A stretch of DNA of 64,000 bases from Streptomyces longhuiensis (lineage in GTDB: Bacteria; Actinomycetota; Actinomycetes; Streptomycetales; Streptomycetaceae). This document shows, one piece after another, positions 24,846 to 34,008 of the stretch. A program made the position numbers and the translations under genes. The stretch is from contig NZ_CP085173.1 of NCBI RefSeq assembly GCF_020616555.1, positions 3,297,501 to 3,361,500 on the forward strand. Reading direction: 5' to 3'. Position 1 is the stretch's first letter. Each line of letters opens with the position of its first letter. A model generated the notes under the pieces. It saw only the letters and a list, made by a program, of their open reading frames with translations. It was not told the DNA's origin and ran no database searches.

Positions 24846-26553
24846 GTGCGGCGGACTCCTTCACGGTGTTCTCCTGCGCCGGGGTCCCGCGCGCCGGGGT
24901 CTCCTGCGACGGGGTGGACTCGACCCTTCCACCCTCGGCCAGTTCGGCCAGGTGGTCCAGTGCGGCGCGGGGCGGGGTGTCCGGGTCGTCGAGGAGCGCG
25001 GTGCAGGTGCGGGCGACGAGGAGGGCGCGGCCGTTGCCGGTGGTCTCCGTCTCGTGGTCGGCCTGGTCGTACAGGAGGGTCTCCATGACGGCGCGCGTGA
25101 GCTCGTCGGCGTACCGGCCGATCCTCATCTCCTGCTCGTCGGCGGGGAGTTCGAGGAGGGCGTCGCCCTTCTTGCGCAGCAGCTCCCAGCGGCCCCGCGT
25201 CTCGGCGCGGTCGCCGTACGTGTCGGCGAGGGTGCGGTGGGCCGCCTGGCGGCGCATGCAGCGCAGCACGTCGAGCGCGATGACGTTCGAGGAGCCCTCC
25301 CAGATGGAGCCGAGGTGGGCGTCGCGCACGAGCCGCGGGTTGACCCAGTCCTCGATGTAGCCGTTGCCGCCACGGATCTCCATGGCCTCGCCGGTGACGG
25401 AGCGGGCGCGCTTGCACAGGGTGTGCTTGGCGAGCGGGGTGAGGACGCGGACCAGCGCGCGGGCCACCCCTTCTTCACCACGGGTGGCCTCTTCGTCGGC
25501 GGCCGTCAGGCGGTCGGCCGCCTCCAGGACGAGCGCGAGCGCCCCCTCCGTGTCGATGATCATCGGCAGGAGCGTGGCCCGCATCAGGGGCTGCTCGAAG
25601 AGCGGCTTCCCGAAGACGTGGCGCACGCGGGTGTGGTCGACGGACTCGCGGACCGCGCGGCGCATCAGGGCGGTGGCGCGCATGGCGTTGGACAGCCGGG
25701 AGACGTTGAGCATCTCGGCCATCTGCCGGAAGCCGTCGGCGAGTTGGCCGACCGGTGTCGCGTACGCCTCTTCGAGGGTGACCTCGCCGCTCGCGATGGA
25801 CTTCGAGCCGAGCTTGTCCTTGAGACGGTCGATGCGGATCGCGTTGCGGGTGCCGTCGGGGCGCAGGCGCGGGACGAGGAACATGCCGAGGCCGCGGGTG
25901 CCCTCGCCCTGGCCGGGGACGCGGGCGAGGGTGAGGATCACGTCGGCGCCCGGGTTGGACGCGAACCACTTCTTGCCGGTCAGCGTCCAGTGCGTGCCCC
26001 GGTCGGTGGCGACGGTCTCCGTCAGGCCGACGTCGGTGCCGCCCTGCTTCTCCGTCATGAACATCGCGCCGGTGGCCCGCAGTCCGGGGTCGGTGGAGGA
26101 GAGCGCGGCGATCTCGGCCGCGTACCGCTCGGGGTCGAACAGGCGCAGGATGCGGGCGGCCGAGTCCGTCATCGACAGGGGGCAGGCCATGCCGAACTCG
26201 GACTGCACATAGAGGTAGGACAGGGCGTACTTGACGGTGTGCGGGACCTTGGACGGCCAGCCGTGGACGCCGGGGCGGTGCGACATCGCGGCGAGCCCGA
26301 ACTCCTCGTAGGCGATGGCGGCGGCGCGGTCGTGGGCCGGGTGGTACTCGATCTCGTCGACGCGTTCGCCGCCGGGGGCGTACTGGACGAGGCGGGGCGG
26401 GTTGGCGTCGGCGAGCGCGGCCTGCCGGTCGAGGTCGCCGGCCGCGAGGGCGCCGAGTCCGGTCAGGAGGGGCTCGACGCGGGCGCGGTCGTCGGCGGAC
26501 AGGACACGGTCGAGGAAGGGGCGCAGCGCGGGGTCGCGGTCGGCGTAGTTCAT
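24838..26553 (-). CDS. acyl-CoA dehydrogenase, AidB-like large form
   Basis: A 571-residue acyl-CoA dehydrogenase of the AidB-like branch, longer than the usual 380-400 residues. Features are FMTEKQGGTDVG (about 177-188), GKKWFASNPGADV, the Arg/Lys-rich region after KDKLGSKSIASGEV, and IRGGNGYIEDWVNPRLVRDA followed by IWEGSSNVIALDVLR. The last 25 residues carry short TPSQETPARGTPAQE-type repeats. AidB in E. coli binds DNA and protects from alkylation, but many relatives are true dehydrogenases; context here favours acyl-CoA oxidation. It follows the MHS transporter gene after 17 bases. Confidence 0.85.
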   Translation of the reverse strand: MNYADRDPALRPFLDRVLSADDRARVEPLLTGLGALAAGDLDRQAALADANPPRLVQYAPGGERVDEIEYHPAHDRAAAIAYEEFGLAAMSHRPGVHGWPSKVPHTVKYALSYLYVQSEFGMACPLSMTDSAARILRLFDPERYAAEIAALSSTDPGLRATGAMFMTEKQGGTDVGLTETVATDRGTHWTLTGKKWFASNPGADVILTLARVPGQGEGTRGLGMFLVPRLRPDGTRNAIRIDRLKDKLGSKSIASGEVTLEEAYATPVGQLADGFRQMAEMLNVSRLSNAMRATALMRRAVRESVDHTRVRHVFGKPLFEQPLMRATLLPMIIDTEGALALVLEAADRLTAADEEATRGEEGVARALVRVLTPLAKHTLCKRARSVTGEAMEIRGGNGYIEDWVNPRLVRDAHLGSIWEGSSNVIALDVLRCMRRQAAHRTLADTYGDRAETRGRWELLRKKGDALLELPADEQEMRIGRYADELTRAVMETLLYDQADHETETTGNGRALLVARTCTALLDDPDTPPRAALDHLAELAEGGRVESTPSQETPARGTPAQENTVKESAAHA

Positions 26554-26570
26554 CGGGGGATCACTCCGGG

Positions 26571-27911
26571 TCAGGCGTGGGAGGCGGTGCGGGTGGTGAC
26601 GGCGGCCGGCTCCGGCGCGGCGGCGGTACGGGCGAGCAGCGGCAGGACACCGACGAGGGTCACGAGGGTGTAGCCGAGGCCGAGCGCGACGACGGGCCAG
26701 ATCGAGCCGGTGGCGTTGAGCAGGTACTGGGAGACGATCGGCGCGGTCCCGGCGAACAGCGTCGTGCAGAGCTGGTACGAGAGGGACATGCCCGTGTAGC
26801 GGACCTCGACGGGGAAGACCCGCGCGAGGATGCCGGCGAGCGCCGCGTAGTACATGGCGTGCGGGAAGGTGGCGAGGCCCATGCCGAGGACGGCCAGCCA
26901 GAAGTTCCCGGTCCCGACGAGGACGAACATCAGCGGCAGCACGACGAATTCGGGCAGCAGCATCCACAGCACGGCTTTGCGGACCGGCCACTTGCTCGCG
27001 AGGACGGCACCGAAGGGCTGCACGACGACCTGCACGACCAGCGCGAGCGAGATGACGGTCAGGAACGACGTGCGGTCGAAGCCGAGGTCGGAGGTGGCCC
27101 AGGACAGGGCGAACGTCGTCTTGACGTAGGTGATCGCGACACCGGCCGTGCCGGCGAGGACACCGAGCAGGACCAGCATCGGCGAGCGGGTCAGGACGTC
27201 CTTGATCGGCAGCTTTGACGTCTGCTTGCGCTCGAGGGCCGCGGTCATCTCGGGGGTCTCGGCGAGCCGCAGGCGGATGAACAGGCCGACGGCGACGAGT
27301 ACGGCGGAGAAGAGGAACGGGACGCGCCAGCCCCAGGACTCGAAGGCGGCGTCCGGGAGCTGGGCGATGCCGAGGAAGGAGAGCGTGGCGAGGAGGTTGC
27401 CGACCGGCGAGCCCTGTTGGGCGAACGCCCCGTACAGGAGCTTGCGCTTGGGCGGGGCGTACTCGGTGGCGATGAGGACCGCGCCGCCCCATTCACCGCC
27501 CATCGCGACGCCCTGGATCATGCGCAGCAGCACGAGCAGGACGGGCGCGGCGACGCCGATCTGGGCGTAGCCCGGGAGCAGGCCGACGCAGAAGGTGGCG
27601 GCGCCCATCATGGTGAGCGTGGTGACGAGGGCTTTCTTGCGGCCGTAGCGGTCGCCGAAGTGGCCGAAGATCAGGCCGCCGAGGGGGCGGGCCAGGAAGC
27701 CCACCCAGAAGGTGGCGAAGGCGGCGAGGGTGCCCACGGCGGGCGAGGCCTCGGCGAAGAAGATCTTGCCGAGGACCAGAGCGGATGCGGAGCCGTAGAT
27801 GTAGAAGTCGAACCACTCGATGGTGGTCCCGACGAAGGCGGTGACACCGGCGCGGCGGGCGTCACGGGCCTGGGTTGCGCTGACCCCGGGGACTGGGGCG
27901 TCGTGCTGCAT
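26571..27911 (-). CDS. MFS transporter, metabolite:H+ symporter (MHS) family
   Basis: A 446-residue, 12-TM importer. The N terminus GTTIEWFDFYIYGSASAL (about 28-45) and the loop GHFGDRYGRKKALVTT (about 84-99) are typical of ShiA/ProP/KgtP-type MHS symporters for carboxylates and betaines. With a CoA-transferase and dehydrogenases downstream it probably imports the acid that they degrade. ATG start at 27911. A 208-base gap separates it from the upstream lysR gene and includes ATTAGG-N13-CCAAT (minus-strand reading reversed), a possible LysR site of the T-N11-A class. Confidence 0.88.
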   Translation of the reverse strand: MQHDAPVPGVSATQARDARRAGVTAFVGTTIEWFDFYIYGSASALVLGKIFFAEASPAVGTLAAFATFWVGFLARPLGGLIFGHFGDRYGRKKALVTTLTMMGAATFCVGLLPGYAQIGVAAPVLLVLLRMIQGVAMGGEWGGAVLIATEYAPPKRKLLYGAFAQQGSPVGNLLATLSFLGIAQLPDAAFESWGWRVPFLFSAVLVAVGLFIRLRLAETPEMTAALERKQTSKLPIKDVLTRSPMLVLLGVLAGTAGVAITYVKTTFALSWATSDLGFDRTSFLTVISLALVVQVVVQPFGAVLASKWPVRKAVLWMLLPEFVVLPLMFVLVGTGNFWLAVLGMGLATFPHAMYYAALAGILARVFPVEVRYTGMSLSYQLCTTLFAGTAPIVSQYLLNATGSIWPVVALGLGYTLVTLVGVLPLLARTAAAPEPAAVTTRTASHA

Positions 27912-28119
27912 GACGAGCGTCCTCTCGTAGCGGCATCCCGCTGGGGAGGGGACGGGACGGAGGGGGCGGGGCCACCGAGCGGCCGGGGCCCGTCCACGCT
28001 CCACGCCCGGCGCTCATCGCTCCGTCGCGAGACGTGGATCACTCTGCACCCGCTCATTAGGATGTGTCCAAGACCAATACCGGGCTCCAGTCAGACGTCA
28101 TCCGTCAAAATAGGGGGCG

Positions 28120-29034
28120 TCAGGCGCCGGCGTCGGGCGCGTCCGGGGGCGTCGGCAGGACTTCCTCCGCCACGCGCAGGACCGCCTGGAGCGGTGCCGA
28201 GCGGTTTCCGGTGCGCCAGCCGAGGGCGATGGGGAGCACCGGCACGTCGTCCCCGACCAGTGGGCGGAACACGACGTGCTCCAGATGGATGGCACGCGCG
28301 GACGCCACGACGACGGCGAGCCCGACGCCCGCCCCGACGAGCGCGAGCATGTTGTACGAGTCCGGCGCCTCCTGCGCGATCCGCGGCGCGAACCCGGCGT
28401 CGTGGCAGGCCTGCACCATGGCCTCGCGCACCGCCGAGCCACGGGCGACGGGGAACGTCACGAACGGCTCGTGCGCCAGCTCGGCGAAGTGGACCTCGTC
28501 CTGTCGGGCGAGCGGATGACTGTCGGGCAGCGCGAGGACGAGGCGCTCCATCCGCACGACGCGCGCGGTGATCCCGCGCCGCACCGGGAGCGCCACGAAC
28601 CCCACGTCGAGGGACCCGTCCGCGATCCTCCCGAGCGCCTCGCCGGTGTAGGTCTGACCCTCCAACACCAGCTCGATGCCGGGGAGTTCCGAGGTGACGG
28701 CGCGGGTGAGCAGCGGCAGCGCGGAGTAGCTGCTGGCCCCCGCGAACCCGACGGTGACCCGCCCCACCTCCCCGAGGTGCGCGGCCTGCACGGTCCTGCG
28801 CACCGCCGAGGCCTCGGCGAGCAGATGCCGGGCGGGCCCGAGCAGCGCGTGCCCGGCGGCGGTGAGCCGCACGGTCCGGGTGGTCCGGTCGAACAGCTTG
28901 ACGCCCAGATCCCGCTCGAGCAGCTTGATCTGCTGGCTGAGCGGCGACTGCGCGATGTGCAGCCGCTCGGCGGCCCGCCCGAAGTGCAGTTCCTCGGCGA
29001 CGGCGACGAATCCTGAGAGGTGTCTGAGCTCCAC
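28120..29034 (-). CDS. LysR family transcriptional regulator
   Basis: A 304-residue regulator. Residues 1-60 are the winged helix (MELRHLSGFVAVAEELHFGR, then RLHIAQSPLSQQIKLLE), followed by the two-subdomain effector-binding region with FVALPVRRG and VGAGVGLAVV. Similar to CatR/BenM-type activators of aromatic and acid catabolism. It precedes the MHS transporter and dehydrogenase genes on the same strand and is the likely inducer-responsive activator of that cluster. It follows the FadE34-like gene by 31 bases, so it may also be read through from there. Confidence 0.9.
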   Translation of the reverse strand: MELRHLSGFVAVAEELHFGRAAERLHIAQSPLSQQIKLLERDLGVKLFDRTTRTVRLTAAGHALLGPARHLLAEASAVRRTVQAAHLGEVGRVTVGFAGASSYSALPLLTRAVTSELPGIELVLEGQTYTGEALGRIADGSLDVGFVALPVRRGITARVVRMERLVLALPDSHPLARQDEVHFAELAHEPFVTFPVARGSAVREAMVQACHDAGFAPRIAQEAPDSYNMLALVGAGVGLAVVVASARAIHLEHVVFRPLVGDDVPVLPIALGWRTGNRSAPLQAVLRVAEEVLPTPPDAPDAGA

Positions 29035-29065
29035 GCGGCGACGATACGGCCCACCACGACGCGCC

Positions 29066-31285
29066 TCAGTCGCGAGGCAGCCCCAGGATCCGTTCCGCCA
29101 CCACGTTCAGCTGCACCTGCGTCGTGCCGCCGGCGATCGTCAGGCAGCGCGACATCAGGAACCCGTGCAGCGCCCGCTCCCCCGCCCCCTCCCTCAGGGC
29201 ACCCTCGGGGCCGAGGAGCTCCAGCGCGAGTTCGGCGACCTTCTGCTGGTGCGGCGTCTGCACCAGTTTCCGTACCGACGCCCCCGGGCCGGGCTCCGCG
29301 CCGGCCACCTGTCGCATCGTCGTGCGCAGCCCGATGCAGGCCAGGGCGTGCGCCTCCGCGGCGAGCGCGCCGATCCGCGCCCGGTACGCGCCGTCGAGTG
29401 CTCCGGCGCGGGCGATCAGTGCCTCCAGGCCCGTGTCGAACGTCAACTGGTCGGCCATGTGGACCCGTTCGTTGCCGAGCGTGTTCCGGGCGACGCGCCA
29501 GCCGTCGTCCACCTGCCCCACCACGGCGTCCTCGGGGAGCAGCACGTCGTCGAAGTACACCTCGTTGAAGAGCGAGTCCCCGGTGATCTCCTTCAGGGGC
29601 CGTACGTCGATGCCCTCGGTCCGCTTCATGTCGACGACGAAATAGGTGAGCCCCTTGTGCTTGGGGGCGTCCGGATCGGTGCGGGCGAGCAGGATCCCGT
29701 GGTCGGCCCACTGGGCGGCACTCGTCCACACCTTCTGCCCGTTGACGCGCCAGCGCCCGTCCTCGGTGCGCTCGGCCTTGGTCCGCAGCGAGGCCAGGTC
29801 GGAGCCGGCGCCGGGTTCGGAGAACAGCTGGCACCACTGGACGTCGCCGCGCAGGGTGGGCAGCAGGTAGCGGTCCCGCTGCTCCGGGGTGCCGTAGGCG
29901 AGGAGCGAGGGGACGACCCAGGTCCCGATGCCGAGGTCGCTGACGCGGACGCCCGCGGCGGCGAGCTCCTGCTGTACGGCGAGCTGCTGGACGGGGCCCG
30001 CGCCGAGGCCGTACGGCTCGGGCAGGTGCGGCGCGGCGTAGCCGGTGGGTGCGAGGGCGCGGCGGGCGGCGGCCGGGGCGAGGCCGGGCATCCCCTCGAT
30101 CGCCTCGCGGGCCAGCGCCCGGAACACCTCCGCCTCCGCCGGCAGCTCCAGGCGCAGCTCGCGCCGTGCCCCGCCCTCCGCGAGCCGCACCGCCCGCAGC
30201 CGGTGCGCGTCCCCCGCGCCGAGCAGCTGCCGCGCGACGACGGCCCGCCGCAGATACAGATGCGCGTCGTGCTCCCAGGTGAACCCGATCCCGCCGAGGA
30301 CCTGTACGCAGTCCTTGGCGCAGGAGTACGCGGCATCGAGCGCGGCCCCGGCGGCGAGAGCGACGGCCAGCTCACGCGCCCCGCCCCCGTCCGACCCCTC
30401 GCCGGACCCCGGCGCCTCGGCACCGACCGGCGCTTCCTCCCCCGCCGCCCGTGCCGCGTCCCACACCAGCGCCCGCGCCTGCTCGACCCGGACGAGCATG
30501 TCCGCACACAGGTGCTTGATGCCCTGGAACTGTCCGATCGGCCGGCCGAACTGCTCCCGGACCTTCGCGTACTCCGCCGCCGTGTGCAGGGCCCATGCCG
30601 CGACGCCGCACGCGTCGGCCGCGAGGACGACGGAGGCCAGGTCGCGGACGGTGGCCGTGTCGACGGCGAGGATCCGGGCGGCCGGCACCAGGGCGCCCCG
30701 GGCGGTGACCTCCGCGGTGGGGCGTGTGGGGTCGGCGCTCTCGTGGACGCGGACGCCGATTCCGGCGGTGCCCGCGTCGACGGCGACCCACACGGTCCCG
30801 GTCGCGGACTCGGCGGCCAGGAGGAGCAGGTCGGCGTCGCCCCCGGACAGGACGGGCGGCGCCGTCCCGTCGAGGACGAGCCCGTCGGACACGGTGACGG
30901 CGGTCAGCGTTCCCGTACCGAGGGCGACCGCGCCGATGCGGTCGCCGGACGCGAGGGACGCGGCGAGACCGGCGGCCCCCGCGTGGCGCAGGACCAGCGA
31001 GGCGGCGGCGTTGGCCGCGAAGGGCCCGGGCAGCGCGGCCCGTCCCGCCTCTTCGAGGACGGCGGCGAGGTCGACGAGGTCGCCGCCCCCGCCGCCGTAC
31101 TCCTCGGGGAGATGGAGGCCGAGCAGCCCTTGCCCGGCGAGTCCGTCCCAGTGGGCGGGGCGGCCCACCGGGGCCGCGGGGGCGTCGAGCAGTTTGCGCA
31201 CTTCCTCGGGCGGCACGGCGCGTGCGAGCCAGCCGCGCACGGCGTCCGACAGCTCCTCTTGCTCCTGCGTGATCGCGATGCCCAT
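29066..31285 (-). CDS. fused two-domain acyl-CoA dehydrogenase (FadE34-like)
   Basis: A 739-residue tandem fusion of two acyl-CoA dehydrogenase domains. Domain one (about 1-370) ends with AKDCVQVLGGIGFTWEHDAH; domain two (about 375-739) has QLFSEPGAGSDLASL, VNGQKVWTSAAQWADHG and the terminal AGGTTQVQLNVVAERILGLP. This matches mycobacterial FadE34, a KstR-regulated enzyme that replaces the usual alpha2-beta2 ChsE heterotetramers in sterol side-chain oxidation. A KstR-type box ends 12 bases before the ATG and a CTGAC-N5-GTCAG site follows directly. Substrate is inferred as a steroid or bulky acyl-CoA. Confidence 0.88.
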   Translation of the reverse strand: MGIAITQEQEELSDAVRGWLARAVPPEEVRKLLDAPAAPVGRPAHWDGLAGQGLLGLHLPEEYGGGGGDLVDLAAVLEEAGRAALPGPFAANAAASLVLRHAGAAGLAASLASGDRIGAVALGTGTLTAVTVSDGLVLDGTAPPVLSGGDADLLLLAAESATGTVWVAVDAGTAGIGVRVHESADPTRPTAEVTARGALVPAARILAVDTATVRDLASVVLAADACGVAAWALHTAAEYAKVREQFGRPIGQFQGIKHLCADMLVRVEQARALVWDAARAAGEEAPVGAEAPGSGEGSDGGGARELAVALAAGAALDAAYSCAKDCVQVLGGIGFTWEHDAHLYLRRAVVARQLLGAGDAHRLRAVRLAEGGARRELRLELPAEAEVFRALAREAIEGMPGLAPAAARRALAPTGYAAPHLPEPYGLGAGPVQQLAVQQELAAAGVRVSDLGIGTWVVPSLLAYGTPEQRDRYLLPTLRGDVQWCQLFSEPGAGSDLASLRTKAERTEDGRWRVNGQKVWTSAAQWADHGILLARTDPDAPKHKGLTYFVVDMKRTEGIDVRPLKEITGDSLFNEVYFDDVLLPEDAVVGQVDDGWRVARNTLGNERVHMADQLTFDTGLEALIARAGALDGAYRARIGALAAEAHALACIGLRTTMRQVAGAEPGPGASVRKLVQTPHQQKVAELALELLGPEGALREGAGERALHGFLMSRCLTIAGGTTQVQLNVVAERILGLPRD

Positions 31286-31296
31286 GCGGCGCACGG

Positions 31297-31310
31297 TAGA
31301 ACACGTTCCA
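31297..31310. promoter_or_regulatory. KstR-type operator upstream of the FadE34-like gene
   Basis: TAGAACACGTTCCA is an exact fit to TnnAACnnGTTnnA. It lies 12 bases upstream of the FadE34-like start codon, one base from the CTGAC-N5-GTCAG site, so both repressors could block the same promoter. Confidence 0.85.
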
Positions 31311-31311
31311 T

Positions 31312-31328
31312 TCTGACGGAAGGTCAGA
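31312..31328. promoter_or_regulatory. CTGAC-N5-GTCAG palindrome upstream of the FadE34-like gene
   Basis: TCTGACGGAAGGTCAGA has perfect 6-bp arms around five bases. It is 27 bases from the FadE34-like start. Regulator unknown; similar sites are upstream of four other genes in the window. Confidence 0.75.
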
Positions 31329-31382
31329 TGGCGGGCGAGACATGTAATCAAAAGGTAAAGACCTTCAAGACTTCCCCTTGTA

Positions 31383-31394
31383 CGACGGCCGTCG
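31383..31394. promoter_or_regulatory. 12-bp palindrome upstream of the MFS fusion gene
   Basis: CGACGGCCGTCG is a perfect palindrome about 100 bases before the MFS start, in the AT-richer gap to the FadE34-like gene. Possible operator for the transporter; GC-rich palindromes of this length can also arise by chance in this genome. Confidence 0.35.
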
Positions 31395-31496
31395 GAATAG
31401 TCGCCCCAGGTAACGGGTTCAGCTTGCATGTACCCGACGCGCGAAACCCGCCGCCCGCGCGACGCCTGAACTCTCTGCCCCCGGAGGCACTACGTA

Positions 31497-33254
31497 ATGA
31501 CGCAGACGACCCAACGGCCGACCGCGCAACGCGGAATACGCGGAGTCGTCCCCGTACTCGCCTTCGCCGGTATCACCGTCGCGGTGATGCAGACGCTTCT
31601 CGTACCGGTCATCAAGGACCTGCCGGTCCTGCTCGGCACCGCTCCCTCCAACGCGACCTGGGTCATGACCTCGACCCTCCTCGCGGGCGCCGTCGCCACG
31701 CCGATCATGGGCCGCCTCGGCGACCTCTACGGCAAGCGCCGGATGCTGCTCACCAGCCTCGCGGTCATGGTCGTCGGCTCGCTCGTCGCGGGCTTCACCA
31801 GCGATCTCCTCGTGATGATCGTGGGCCGCGCACTCCAGGGCTTCGCCATGGGCGCCATCCCCCTCGGCATCGGCCTGATGCGCGACGAGCTGCCGCGCGA
31901 GAAGCTCGGGTCCGCGATGGCCCTGATGAGCTCCTCCATCGGCGTCGGCGGCGGACTCGCGCTCCCGCTGGCGGCCCTCGTGGCCCAGCACGCCGACTGG
32001 CACGCCCTCTTCTTCGGCGCGGCGGGCCTCGGTGTCGTCGCGATCCTGCTCACCCTCTTCTTCGTCCCGGAGAGCTCGGTCAAGGCCGAGGGCAGCTTCG
32101 ACGTCCTCGGCGCGATCGGCCTGTCCGCCGGGCTCGTCCTCTTCCTGCTGCCGATCACCAAGGGCAGTGACTGGGGCTGGACCGACCCGATGACGCTCGG
32201 CCTGTTCGGCGCGGCCTTCGTCGTGCTCGTGCTGTGGGGCGTGATGGAGCTGAAGCTCAAGGCCCCGCTCGTGGACCTGCGCACCACGGCCCGGCGAGAG
32301 GTACTCCTCACCAACCTCGCCTCGATCATGGTCGGTGTCGCCTTCTACGCGATCTCGCTCGTCCTGCCGCAGCTTCTCCAGCTGCCGAAGGCGACCGGCT
32401 ACGGCCTCGGCCAGTCGATGGTCGTCGCGGGCCTGTGCGTGGCGCCGCTCGGCCTCACGATGATGTTCACGGCCCCCGTGTACGCGCGCCTCTCGGCGAA
32501 GTACGGCCCGAAGATCACCCTGATCCTCGGCATGCTGATCATCGCGATCGGCTACGGCGCCGGCCTCGGCCTGATGAGCGCCGCCTGGCAGACCATCGTC
32601 ATCTCGGTGGTCGTGGGCGCCGGCATCGGACTCGCGTACTCCTCGCTGCCCGCCCTGATCATCGGCGCCGTCGACGCGTCCGAGACGGGTGCGGCCAACG
32701 GCCTCAACACCCTGATGCGGTCCATCGGCACCTCGGTGTCGAGCGCCGTGATCGGCATGGTCCTCGCCAACACGGCGAACCACGTCGGCGGCGCGGCCGT
32801 GCCCACCATGCACGGCTTCCGCGTCTCGTTCCTGATCGCCACCGCCGCGGTCGCCATGGGCGTCCTGCTCGCCGTCTTCCTGCCGAAGCAGCGCCGGGCG
32901 ACCAAGCCGCAGCTGCGCGCCAGCAGCGAGGAGGACGCGGCTCTGGAGCGCGCCGAGGAGGTCCTCGGAGGCTTCCGCGGCCAGGTCCTCGACGCGGCGG
33001 GCCTGCCCGTCGCCCGGGCCAAGGTCACGCTGATCGACCGGCGCGGCCGCCAGGCGGGTGCCGCGCTCACCGACCACGAGGGCCGTTACGCCCTGGAGGT
33101 CCCGGCCGGCGGCTCGTACGTACTGGCCGCCACCGCCTCCGGGCACGCGCCGCGGGCCTCCGCGGCGACGCACCACGGCGAGGACCGGCCGGTCGACGTC
33201 GACCTGGCCCTGGAGCTCATCACACAGGAGAGTCGAACCGCGGCTCACAGCTGA
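31497..33254 (+). CDS. MFS transporter fused to a carboxypeptidase-regulatory-like domain
   Basis: A 585-residue protein. Residues 15-475 form a 14-TM DHA2-type MFS exporter (GRLGDLYGKRRMLLTSL near 72-88, plus a long C-half). Residues 490-570 are soluble: GFRGQVLDAAGLPVARAKVT, DHEGRYALEVPAGGSYVL and the ASGHAP strand, the pattern of carboxypeptidase-regulatory or transthyretin-like beta-sandwich domains. The fusion is uncommon; the cytoplasmic sandwich might bind a partner or ligand. ATG start with GGAGG ten bases upstream. It overlaps the convergent pepE gene by 35 bases. Confidence 0.88.
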   Translation: MTQTTQRPTAQRGIRGVVPVLAFAGITVAVMQTLLVPVIKDLPVLLGTAPSNATWVMTSTLLAGAVATPIMGRLGDLYGKRRMLLTSLAVMVVGSLVAGFTSDLLVMIVGRALQGFAMGAIPLGIGLMRDELPREKLGSAMALMSSSIGVGGGLALPLAALVAQHADWHALFFGAAGLGVVAILLTLFFVPESSVKAEGSFDVLGAIGLSAGLVLFLLPITKGSDWGWTDPMTLGLFGAAFVVLVLWGVMELKLKAPLVDLRTTARREVLLTNLASIMVGVAFYAISLVLPQLLQLPKATGYGLGQSMVVAGLCVAPLGLTMMFTAPVYARLSAKYGPKITLILGMLIIAIGYGAGLGLMSAAWQTIVISVVVGAGIGLAYSSLPALIIGAVDASETGAANGLNTLMRSIGTSVSSAVIGMVLANTANHVGGAAVPTMHGFRVSFLIATAAVAMGVLLAVFLPKQRRATKPQLRASSEEDAALERAEEVLGGFRGQVLDAAGLPVARAKVTLIDRRGRQAGAALTDHEGRYALEVPAGGSYVLAATASGHAPRASAATHHGEDRPVDVDLALELITQESRTAAHS

Positions 33255-33945
33255 GCAGTTCGGAGACATCGGAGCCGACCGGCAGCTCCTTCGGGGACGC
33301 GTCGCGGGTGAAGAGGCGGGCAGCACGCTCGCCCTGAACCGCGGCGCGTCCGCCGTTCACCCGCAGCCAGGACCCCTCGCGCAGGCCGAGCACCGGCACG
33401 TCGTTCTCCTCGAGGAACTCGGTGAGGCGCTCCTCGCGGGTCTCGCCCTTGTGCGTGGAGGCCGGGTCCGGGTCCAGGTAGTGCGGGTTGATCTGGAAGG
33501 GGACGAGGCCGAGCGCCTCGAAGGACGGGGGCTGCACGATCGGCATGTCGTTGCTCGTGCGCAGGCTGGGCGCCGCCATGTTCGTGCCGGCGCTCGCGCC
33601 CATGTAGGGCAGGCCGCCACCGACCGCCTTGATCAGGGCGTCGCGCAGGCCCGTGCGGTAGAGCGCGCTGAGCAGCCGGAAGGAGTTGCCGCCCCCGATG
33701 AACACGGCGTCGGCGTCGGCGAGTTCGGCCACCGGGTCGTCGCCCTCGTGCACACCGCGCACACCGATCCCGGAGCCTTCGAGCGCGCCGCGCACCCGGT
33801 CCGTGTACGTGTCGTGGTCCGCGAGGGCGTACGGCACGAACGCGAGCCGGGCCTTCGGAGGCAGGAAGCCGGTGACGGTGTCCAGAGCGTGTGCGAGGTA
33901 ACCGCGGCCGTACTGGGTGGAGTTGGAGAGCAGCAGCAGGTTCAA
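33220..33945 (-). CDS. pepE: dipeptidase E (peptidase S51)
   Basis: A 241-residue cytoplasmic serine peptidase. The nucleophile is Ser118 in MGASAGTNM; PHYLDPDPAST and the early FIGGGNSFRLL are also family motifs. PepE cleaves dipeptides with N-terminal Asp; relatives hydrolyse other isoaspartyl or cyanophycin-type peptides. It lies 63 bases downstream of the IclR regulator on the same strand, opposite a permease and an M20 peptidase, so it probably belongs to that catabolic unit. Its 3' end overlaps the convergent MFS gene. Confidence 0.9.
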   Translation of the reverse strand: MNLLLLSNSTQYGRGYLAHALDTVTGFLPPKARLAFVPYALADHDTYTDRVRGALEGSGIGVRGVHEGDDPVAELADADAVFIGGGNSFRLLSALYRTGLRDALIKAVGGGLPYMGASAGTNMAAPSLRTSNDMPIVQPPSFEALGLVPFQINPHYLDPDPASTHKGETREERLTEFLEENDVPVLGLREGSWLRVNGGRAAVQGERAARLFTRDASPKELPVGSDVSELLSCEPRFDSPV

Positions 33946-34008
33946 GGGAGTAACTCCTCAGGGGTGGCTCGGCACTTCAGGGCCGGGGGGGGGCAGGGCT
34001 GGAGGGCT

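Noticed and set aside
24838..27492. 884-codon frame suggesting that the AidB-like dehydrogenase is fused to a larger N-terminal part
   Set aside because: The upstream part is antiphase to the MHS transporter gene and Arg-rich; the conserved protein begins at the ATG at 26553.
28754..32170. 1138-codon plus-strand frame across lysR, the FadE34-like gene and part of the MFS gene
   Set aside because: It crosses three well-supported genes and a regulatory gap, and has no domain.
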